From Acanthamoeba castellanii str. Neff (lineage: Eukaryota; Discosea; Longamoebia; Acanthamoebidae): a stretch of DNA of 64,000 nt. Made by a program: the position numbers and the translations under genes. Below the pieces are notes generated by a model, which did not search any database, was not told the origin of the DNA, and saw only the letters and a list, made by a program, of their open reading frames with translations. Location: assembly GCF_000313135.1 (NCBI RefSeq), contig NW_004457702.1:1079196-1143195 (forward strand), written 5' to 3'. Positions 56,165 through 64,000 of this stretch are shown piece by piece (positions within the stretch are counted from its first letter, which is position 1; each line of letters starts with the position of its first letter).

Positions 56165-58804
56165 TTAGGTGAGGCTAGCGCTGATGATGGTGCCGGCGGC
56201 AACTGTGCCGCCGCTCTCAAACTGAAGTGTGATGGGCCGCCCCACAGGAACGTGCAGTGTGGAGAGCGCCCGAGGAAGCCGCAGCTGCAGTCGCAGTCTC
56301 ATGCGGACCTGGCCCTCGATGGGGTCACCCAGCTTCAGTGGCGGAGGCTCCTGCCAGCTTCCGCTGCCAACACGAACCGCTAGCACCTTGCCAAACCTTC
56401 GGAGTTCCCGCCCCGCCAGTTAGTGCTCCGCCAGGTGATGTGAGAAAACGAGCGCGATGGTGGTGAACAGCACGTACGTGCAGTCAGACCAGACGCCATC
56501 GCAGTGGAGAAGCAGGCTCATGCCCAGCTTGAACCCATTGTGTCGCAGCGTAATAGCCTCAATCCTGATCTCGTCCACTTCCTTGGGCTGGGCAATGGGG
56601 AAGAAGGGTGGGCATGAGAAGAAAGTTATGCTGGCGTAGCACGCGGGGTTGGCGGGGGGGGGGAAGACACGCGCATACCGTATGCGCGCTCAGCGCAATC
56701 GGCGAGGCACCTCTGGACTGCGAGGCTGGCTCTCCGGTCTTGGCTGATGAGAACGATATCAGCACGATGTCCCCAGGAAGCGCGCGAGGCCTGTATAGTC
56801 CACACGACCACGGCTAAGCGAACAGTGCGAACGGAGCCAAGCTCGTAAGAAGAGTGATTGTAAGAAGAGAGAGTTGACCTCTCCTGCGATGCGCTGTCCA
56901 CAATCCCGGTGACGGTGACCACACGAGGCTGCGTGTTGGGTCGGCGCTCGACCAAGTGCAGATTGTGTCCCTTTTTGACCACACCCGCTCGTACAAAGCC
57001 GACGACTGAGTGGCCTGATATAGTGCAGGGGTGAGCAACGTAACTGACAGTAGTTCTTTCGTGTGTGTGGGTGGGTGGGCGAGAAGAGACCGTCTTTGCC
57101 CGGAACCAAGACGGAGACGGAGCACGGCTCGAAGATCTTCGCCTCGAGTTGACGGCCGCAGGGCAGGTCGCCAGTCTGTTCGATGGCTTCCAGCAGCGTG
57201 GGGCCGGAATACCACGCTAACACGATGGTAGAAAGGTAGCACATCAACAATCGCAATGAGCCCAGATGACTGCACTGTGCTCGAAAAGAAAGATGAGATG
57301 TACGGAAGCGAAAGGATCGGGTGGTGACGTTGTCCCCATCTACAGCGGAGATGGCCAGCACCAGGAGGTCGCCGTCAAATTGCAATCGCTGTGCCAACCT
57401 GCAGCCGTTTCAAGGAGAAGGTCAGGCCACGAGAGAGAATGTGAGGAGGAATAGTGGTGGTATAGTGTACGTAGCCATTTCGGCGGTGATTTCGTTCCAT
57501 CGCGATATTGGCGTGGTCTCACATTTGTTGACGGCCACGATCACGCGGCGCACGCCAGCTTCGACCGCTAACTTTAGATCGGAACGTGTCTGACCATCGC
57601 GACTCAGCCCTGCCTGACCACAGTCCCATGCGACGTTGGCGATGTGAGGGCCAACGCGTCAAGGTGCGGTAGGACAGACTCAGGAATGTACCTCGAATTC
57701 GCCAGGAAGAGCGCTTACGACCAGAACGACACAGTTGGACACCGCCAGCATCTAGGTTGGCAATGGCAATGTGGTGAGCCACCCCCATCTCATACTATGT
57801 GCTGGCGACCGGGTTAAGGGGCTGAGGGGTGCGCACCCAAGCAATCTCGGTCGAAGTCGTGCGAAAGCTCGAAGGGCAAAAGATCGAGAGATGGCTCCGC
57901 GAGGCCTCGAGCTGCACCAGGTACCGCACGACTTCAGGGGAGAAATAAGTACAAAGGCGGGTGTGCATGAGCGAATCAGAGTCTCATCAACGCGTGAGGG
58001 CGGGTTGCGGCTAGAAAGAACGCACTTGTACTGGAGTCGGGACCACCAACATGTTCCTGGAATGCGTGGGGCGCGTCTTGGCTCAACATAGCGATGTAAG
58101 CACCGCATTGCCTGCCGTAAGCCACGCACTTTTTTCTGGTGCTGGCCACCACTGGGCCAGGTGGACCGCACACGCACGCAATGGGTCAGTCTGAATGGGA
58201 CACCTGTAGCAAACTTTGAGTGGTCACATACCGCCTCGCGAGACAGCGCCGAGCTGAATCATGAGTTGCCCAAGTAGAGTAGACTTGCCGCAGTCTATGT
58301 GCCCCACAATGGCAAGCCGCAGGTGCGGCCTTGGAGGTGCCAGTGCGCCCGCAAACCACCTGCGCTTCCAGTACTCGGCCACATCATGGTCCTGTGCCTC
58401 TCCCTCCTTGGTCGGCTAGACAGGACGCGTAAAGATAAAAGAAAAATTAGATATTATTTTAGAATATTTTAAAAATATACTATGTGTTGTATAAATATAT
58501 TTTAAATAAATAAATATACATAGTTTTAGATTTCTGTTTGGGTGGAAGTGCCTCAGCGGGAGGGGCGTAGCGTTGGTGCTGCTTCTGGCGAAGGCAGAGA
58601 GTGCGCCACAGGGAGGCATCGGTGGCCAGGAGACTGGCGGCCTGGCACGTCATGCCGAACCGCACCACGTCGCTGCCTGCGGCACACGCAAGAACGTGCA
58701 GCCACACCTTGGTTGCCATAAAGAAAACGAAGAGCTGAGCATCTCCTAGACGCGTCCGAGCCGCGCATGAAGAGGGGACCAAGCACCTCTGGTGGCAACT
58801 CCAT
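56165..58804 (-). CDS. EF-1alpha/HBS1-like GTPase, apparently fused to an N-terminal F-box
   Basis: ATG 58804 (MELPPEVL) plus the exon SDVVRFGMTCQAASLLATDA and SLWRTLCLRQKQ gives an F-box, perhaps shortened. After an AT-rich stretch a cctgtctag acceptor starts EGEAQDHDVAEYWKRRWFAG, recalling the W-K segment after other F-boxes, then LRLAIVGHIDCGKSTLLGQL (the EF-1alpha P-loop). Later exons have CVVLVVSALPGEFE, GLSRDGQTRSDLKLAVEAGV, VRRVIVAVNKCE (NKxD with Glu for Asp), SGPTLLEAIEQTGDLP, GHSVVGFVRAGVVKKGHNLH and the barrel end RPITLQFESGGTVAAGTIIS, stop at 56165. I could not find the DxPGH switch II. No ATG precedes the G1 exon in frame, which supports the fusion. However, the simplest donor (actat^gtatat) is out of phase with that acceptor, so the junction is unresolved. 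Confidence 0.65.
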
Positions 58805-58909
58805 CACGCACCTGCGGCTTGAAGAAAATAATCAAAGCCGTTTTGTTTCCGTTTTGTGCTGTTCTGCGCTTTTTCGTGTAATCTCTCTCGCCTACGATTA
58901 ATCTGCGAG
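58805..58909. promoter_or_regulatory. 105-bp divergent promoter, F-box-EF1A-like/MePCE
   Basis: The two ATG codons face away from each other across 105 bp. The MePCE-side half is T-rich (ttttcgtgtaatctctctcg). No TATA element is seen. Confidence 0.45.
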
Positions 58910-60663
58910 ATGGAAGGAAAGGCACAGCGGGGACGCGGTAGGGGTGGTGGCCAAAGAGGGGAAAGAGGAGGAGAGGCCAAAACGAAGAAGACAGCGTCAA
59001 AGGAGGTGCAGCCCCGGAGGACTCGAGCCGAGGATGGAGAAACATTTGTGCCTCCGATTTCGTGCAATTTCCTCACCGCAGGCCCGCCGCCCATCCGCAC
59101 TGCCAAGCGAAAGCCAGATGCCGCTGCCGCTTCAGGTACTACTGTCCTTATGATATCGTGATTAGGAATCTGCGCTTGCATCTCCGCTATTGACATTGGT
59201 GTGGGTCACCAGCACCAGGACCCAAGAAAGGGGGAAGTGGGCCTCCTCCCGCCAAGAAGGCGAAGGTAGGGACACAGGGACAAGCACAAGCTGGTTCTAA
59301 CCAGGCTAAGGGGCCGACTGAAGCTGGAGCGGCACCACCACAAAAGAAGGTCTTCCTCTACGGTAACTATGACCGCTATTACAGCTACAGGTAAGGCTAC
59401 TACTCCCTCCAAGGCAGAAGAGAGCCAACAGGGCCGATATATCACGCGTGTCGCTTGTGTGGCTCGCCATTCGTGCTGTTGATTCACACTGCCACCCCCG
59501 ATATCGATGCAGGAACAAAGGAAATGTCTTCAACGATGCCCGTCTCGATTGCTTCAAGAAGGAGTGGTTTGAGGGCAAGCGTGTGCTCGACATCGGCTGC
59601 AACATGGGCATTGTGACGAAGCTCGTCGGTAAGTTGTTCGCCCACTCGCAATCGTCGTGCATTGCTCACAACCCTAAACATTGGCACATCGGCGTAGCCA
59701 GGAATTTTGCACCGAAGTACATCTTGGGCGTTGATGTGGACGAGGACCTGATCCAGCGAGCGCAGCAGGGCCTCGAGAGGGACCAGCGAAGGAAAGACAA
59801 ATATGAGGAGAAGCGCAAGGCCAACCGGATCAAGTTCGACGACGACGGTCGGCCCGAGGAGCAGAGCAGCAAAGACGAGGCACCCAAGAAGGAAGAAGCG
59901 ATGGACGAGGAGAAGGACCAAGCGGACAACCAGCCAGAGAAATCCAGCAAGTACCCATACAACATCGCCTACCAAACGGAGAACGTCATCGAAGACGATG
60001 GTCAGCATGACCAGAAGTACGACGTGATCCTGTGGTACGTTGTCCGCCTCGCCACTCAGTGCTCCCGCCACTCGTTCATAGAACCCGGCTGAGCATATGT
60101 ATGGTCTGTCTCTCAGCTTGAGCGTCACCAAGTGGATCCACCTCAACTGGGGCGATGAGGGCATTAAAACGCTCTTCCGGAAGATACACGATCTGCTGAA
60201 CGAAGGTGCGCAGGAGCCTCAGTTATCTATTCACATCGCACCATTCGTGTGCCTTCTGCTGTTCGTCAATCTAGAAACATGTATCTTGGGCCTAACCGAG
60301 GGAGCTTTCTACACTGTTATAGGCGGCGTGCTGATCCTCGAGCCGCAAGAATGGAAGAGCTACATGAAGAAGGCGAAACTCACGCCGGCGCATAAGGTGA
60401 ACAGACGCGCCGTCCAGCTGCGCCCGGAGCAGTTCCGCACCTACCTCATGGAGGAGCTGGGATTCAAGCACTGCGAGGTGCTCAGAAGCGGAACGCCGAA
60501 GGAGAAGAAGCAGCGAGGCCAGAAGAGCGAAAAGGGCGAGAAGGATCAGCCGTCTGCCAAGACAAAAGAGATGGAGACAGAGAAGGAGGAGGAAGGAGGA
60601 GGCAAGAAGGAGGAGAAGAAGTCGGATGGTTTCGATCGTGGCATGTTCCTATACCGCAAGTGA
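58910..60663 (+). CDS. MePCE/BCDIN3-type RNA 5'-gamma-phosphate methyltransferase
   Basis: ATG 58910 starts an Arg/Gly-rich N-terminus (EGKAQRGRGRGGGQRGERGG), then, after phase-consistent introns, VFLYGNYDRYYSYR joined to NKGNVFNDARLDCFKKEWF. SAM motif I is GKRVLDIGCNMGIVTKLV, followed by YILGVDVDEDLIQRAQQGLE. A charged insert of about 70 residues precedes [20 protein letters not shown], the signature of Bin3 enzymes, and GGVLILEPQEWKSYMKKAKL, RPEQFRTYLMEELGFKHCEV and FDRGMFLYRK complete the fold, stop 60661-60663. The GNY-YY, [12 protein letters not shown] and EPQ.W motifs identify the bicoid-interacting-3/MePCE family, which caps 7SK or U6-type RNAs with a methyl-phosphate in the nucleus. 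A Lys/Glu-rich tail insert lies before the last strand. Confidence 0.92.
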
Positions 60664-61310
60664 AGGTAAGGTACTCCGCCTCTAACAAGTGGCTGGATTT
60701 GATCTCATCGCCTCAACACATCCGACACGTGTCCAGGCGCGCAGGAGGAAGGAAACGTAGGCTTTCGGTCAGCCCCAAGGTGGTGCAATGCTACCCACGT
60801 CAGACGCTTGACCATAAAATGTACCTCGCCATCAACGTGTTGTACATTACACCATGTTGTCGTTTGGCCTTGTTGGAGTGGACACTCTGGTATCTGGCAC
60901 CCGCGGTTGCGAACATGTGCTCGGGCGAGGAAGATGGGACCTACCGCGAGATGGGACAGACAGCCACGCTCCTTCCCCAGGTGCACGCTGATTGGCCTTT
61001 GTTTTATTTTCTTGACTGGTCTTACCAAAATAGGTTTATGAGCTCGGCGATAAACGCGCAAATTCCGTGAGTGGCGGTAAGGCTGCGCCCGTTGCCTACA
61101 GACACGGAGCAAACAGGCGGACTCGGGCCGTGTTCAAGGAGCCTACCGCGCCAAAGGCATTCCCGCCACTCAAGCGCAGCCTCCTACTTCCGGCAGGGAT
61201 CAGATAATCGCAGTTGCGCTCGCCATCCAAAGTCATCTACCAGCGCCCGCACCGACAACAACACCCCACAGCACAGGACCCACAGCACCCAGACACCACA
61301 CCACACCAAG
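60664..61310. other. Intergenic region, nothing recognised
   Basis: 647 bp lie between the MePCE stop and the sugar-transporter start, both plus strand. Open frames on both strands (for example 60705-61112 minus) show no family resemblance. The last 60 bp are a CA-rich leader before ATG 61311. Confidence 0.5.
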
Positions 61311-63138
61311 ATGGCCAACAAGAAGCTCGAGAGGTTCTACGGCTTCTTCTACGGCTGGCTGGTGGCCTTCACCGCCGCTATGGGCGGTTTCCTCTTCGGC
61401 TACGAGATAGGCATCATCAAGTAAGTGCGCCGTTTCTCCTTCTGTTCAACTGTTGAGTTGTCCATGTGGATACCAGCTCACTCCCCTGTGCAGTCAGGTG
61501 TTCACGATGCACCCCTTCAAGACCACCTTCGACATCGAGACCTACGACCCCAACACCGACACGTACACCAAGACAGGCGACGCCGATGACATCACAGGAT
61601 GGGTAGGTGTCACCTCCCTACCCAATATGTCCAGTCAGCTTCGGTTGGGCTGACATTTCTGTTTTAACCGTGTGTCGACAAAAAAAACAGGTTACCTTCA
61701 CGTTCCTCATCGGCGCTGCTGTGGGAGCGCTGGTGGTCTACTACCCGTGTAACATGCTCGGCCGCAAGTGGACCATCATGCTCGGGGGTGTCGCCTTCAT
61801 GGTCGGCGTGGCGATGGAGACTGTGGCGGGCAACATCGCCACCCTCTACCTGGGCCGAGTCGTCGCCGGCGTGGGCGTGGGCTTTATGTCCTGCTGCGTG
61901 CCGCTGTACATCGCCGAGACTGCCAAGACGAGCATTCGCGGAAGGCTCATCGCCGTATACCAGTTCATGATTACGATCGGCATCTTCGTCGCCACGTGCG
62001 TGAACTCCCTCATCATCAAGTTCTACGGCGACTCCGCAGGGGACAGCGAGTGGCGCCTCGCGTTCGGCCTCCAGTTTGTGCCCTGCGCGCTCATGTTGGC
62101 TTCGCTCCTCGCCCTACCCTTCTCTCCTCGGTGGCTGGCCTACGTGGGCCGCGACAAGGAAGCCCTGGCCGTCGTGTCCAAGCTGCGCGGGAAGCCCGAC
62201 ACATCCGAGGCTGTGCTGGCCGAGTACGAGGAGATCATCACGGCCGTGGACGAGGAGAAGGCCATCGGCGAGGGCTCCTGGCTCGAACTCTTTATCGACC
62301 CTGCCGTGCGCTACCGCACCTTCCTCGCCATCTCGCTGCAGTTCCTGCAACAGTGGACCGGCATCAACATCATCCTTTACTTCGGGTCCGATCTCTATGC
62401 CGCGCTCGGCTTCTCGGAGGACATGGCCAACATCGGCTTCCCGCTCATCAACAGCGCCGTCAACATGCTCGCCACGCTGCCCGGCATGTGGCTCATCGAG
62501 GTCATCGGCCGTAAGCTCCTCATGACAGTGGGCGGCGTCGGCATGGCCATCTCTCTGGCGCTTGTGTGCGTCTTCGGCGAGGTCGGGTCGAGCCAGGACA
62601 CCCTCGACCGGCTGGGCATCGGTGCCATCACCTTCATCCTCGTCTTCACCATCTTCTTCGCCGCCACCTGGGGTCCGGTCGTATGGGTCTATCAGTCCGA
62701 GATCTTTCCCCTCCGCCACCGGGCCAAGGGCAACTCCGCCGGCACCGTCTCTAACTGGACCTGGGTACGGCCATCCTCCGCACTACCCTCATGCTGATGA
62801 CCGCCGCCGCTAAGTTTAACTTTTTGGCCGCCCAATGACAGAACGCCGTCATCTCCAAGGTGGCTCCCCTCATCCTGGCAGACATCAACTACTACACCTA
62901 CCTCATCTTTGCTGGCGCGTGCCTCTTCATGGCCATCTTCGCCCTCATCCTCTGCCCCGAGACCAAGGGCCTCACGCTGGAGCAGGTGGAGGCCGTCTTC
63001 GGTCAGTCGCCCGCCGCCGGCCGCGCCAACAAGAGCTCCGCTGCAGCGGAAGTCGAACTAGGCGAGTTGGCCGGCGAGAGCGCCCTGTCAGCTCCTCCGT
63101 CGCAGCGGGAGGAGACAGACACCTCCGCCGAACAGTGA
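61311..63138 (+). CDS. Major facilitator superfamily sugar transporter
   Basis: Four exons: 61311-61420, 61494-61602, 61691-62764 and 62842-63138, about 529 residues. Helix 1 is FFYGWLVAFTAAMGGFLFGY (the GGFLFGYE signature). The sugar-porter motifs are NMLGRKWTIMLGG after helix 2, LGRVVAGVGVGFMSCCVPLY with IAETAKTSIRGRL after helix 4-5, FLQQWTGINIILYFGSDLY (QQxTGIN) in helix 7, IGRKLLMTVGG after helix 8, WGPVVWVYQSEIFPLRHRAK in helix 10, and PETKGLTLEQV after helix 12. All are intact, so it should be a working hexose-type uniporter or proton symporter in the plasma or a vacuolar membrane. The cytosolic tail is Ala/Glu/Ser-rich. The substrate cannot be told from sequence. Confidence 0.93.
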
Positions 63139-63255
63139 CCACAGAAAAGGAGAAAAGGGGAAAAGAAAATGACAAGAGCCTGTATTTTATATTGTCGACA
63201 ATGTACCAAATCGCTGTACAAATTGAAATCCATCTGCTCAGTGCTAGAGCCACGC

Positions 63256-64000
63256 ATGGACGATCAGAGCCGCGAACCCGTGGTACCAAGAAAGCGTGCC
63301 AGGACGGCGGCAGCATCTGCAATTGATGCCCCAGCGCCTGAGCGAAAGAGATCCTTGTTCGCTGCTCGTAATTTGGTAGATGCACGCATGATGGAGGAAG
63401 AAAGAGAGGAGGCGCAAGAGAGAGAACAAACAGCGGGGCCTGCTGCACGCCAGGAGCCTCCGGGCAAGAGGCGGCGAAAGAGTGAGCCGGCATTGCTGGA
63501 GAAGGAAGATGGGGTGCTGTGGATCGCTCGGCGTGGCACAGAGGGCAACAGTGCACCCAAGATGGAGGCGGTGCACCTGGGACCCAATTGCTCCTTCAAG
63601 CATCTACTGCAGGCGGTGGCCACCGCGCGCGAGACTCAGGGCGTTGCAGTACCATCTGCCTCTTTTTGCTGATTTGCGATAAATGTCAATCCTCACTGGC
63701 ACCCTACCGCTCCAACAGAAGGACAGCACGTTGGTCGATACATCGGGAGCGTTGCTTACAGAAGAATGGTGGGATCGGGCGGCACCGCGTCTTGCTATTC
63801 TGCGCGAGAAAGGAGGTTCGTGTGTGCTTAGAACTTCTCATGGTGCTAGCTATGGACTGACCAGTCTCTTTTTCCTTCGTTCGTTCTCTCTCTTGGTGCA
63901 GCACCCATCGACATCAAGAGTAAAGCGAACATAACGCCTGTGCCCAACATCATCAGTTCGTTCATTGTGGACATTCAGCCGCTCGTGTGCCTGACGGAAA
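63256..64000 (+). CDS. Hypothetical protein with basic N-terminus (partial, runs off the window)
   Basis: ATG 63256 (MDDQSREPVVPRKRARTAAA) starts a charged, probably nuclear N-terminus with two basic clusters (PRKRAR and PPGKRRRKSEP). The exon ends at a gtacca donor after ETQGVA and joins in phase to KDSTLVDTSGALLTEEWWDR, then via gttcgt to APIDIKSKANITPVPNIISS and FIVDIQPLVCLTE at the right edge. The three junctions keep phase, so the gene is real, but I do not recognise a domain in the visible part. The missing 3' part would be needed to identify it. Confidence 0.6.

Noticed and set aside
60705..61112. Minus-strand open frame of 135 codons in the gap before the sugar transporter
   Set aside because: No family resemblance, no splice partners and normal intergenic context; it is not supported as a gene.

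Overview
This is a gene-dense, GC-rich nuclear segment of a eukaryote, most likely an amoebozoan of the Acanthamoeba type. That assignment is an inference. It rests on the standard code, nearly every gene being split by many short GT-AG introns (often about 50 to 120 nt, donors commonly gtacg or gtgcg), intergenic gaps that are often only 70 to 200 bp, and unusual domain fusions. I saw no tRNA, rRNA, CRISPR array, transposon or viral gene.

Layout. 1-5.5 kb: an ankyrin protein (cut by the left edge), a small hydrophilic protein, a HAD phosphatase and a probable mitochondrial TPR protein. 5.5-8 kb: an elongation factor 2 (EF-2) relative lacking its whole GTP-binding domain. 8-11.3 kb: an F-box/Ras fusion ending in a CAAX box, a second F-box protein and an unknown protein. 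11.4-18 kb, minus strand: an acyltransferase-3-like membrane protein, a PH/coiled-coil protein, a small acidic membrane protein and a METTL13/EEF1AKMT4-like methyltransferase. 18-21 kb: TRAPPC5 and a membrane-anchored FYVE protein. 21-32 kb, minus strand: a nitrilase-family amidohydrolase, a longer EF-2 relative with degraded GTPase motifs and no diphthamide histidine, a CPBP intramembrane protease and an AFG2/SPATA5 AAA ATPase. 32-43.8 kb: an SR splicing factor, a KH-WWE-PARP protein, a doublecortin/sphingosine kinase fusion, CDC123 and a tail-anchored LRR protein. 43.9-47.7 kb: a Sel1-repeat protein, a putative mitochondrial protein and ANKRD39. 47.7-64 kb: ARMC7, a SAM/TKL-kinase/YEATS fusion, the paralogue of the PH/coiled-coil protein, a PhyH-type dioxygenase, an EF-1alpha-like GTPase apparently fused to an F-box, an MePCE-type RNA capping enzyme, a sugar transporter and a partial gene.

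There is no operon-like logic. Several housekeeping genes form tight divergent pairs that probably share promoters (methyltransferase/TRAPPC5, AFG2/SR factor, PARP/sphingosine kinase, ANKRD39/ARMC7, F-box-EF1A/MePCE). Recurrent themes are ribosome and translation biology (two EF-2 relatives, an EF-1alpha relative, AFG2, CDC123, an eEF1A-methyltransferase relative), RNA processing (SR factor, ARMC7, MePCE) and F-box domains joined to GTPases. The strongest candidates for new biology are the kinase-YEATS fusion, the doublecortin-sphingosine kinase fusion, the two F-box-GTPase fusions and the inverted pair of non-canonical EF-2 relatives.

Exon borders were read by eye from splice signals, frame continuity and family resemblance. 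Gene entries give the outer limits of the coding region including introns.
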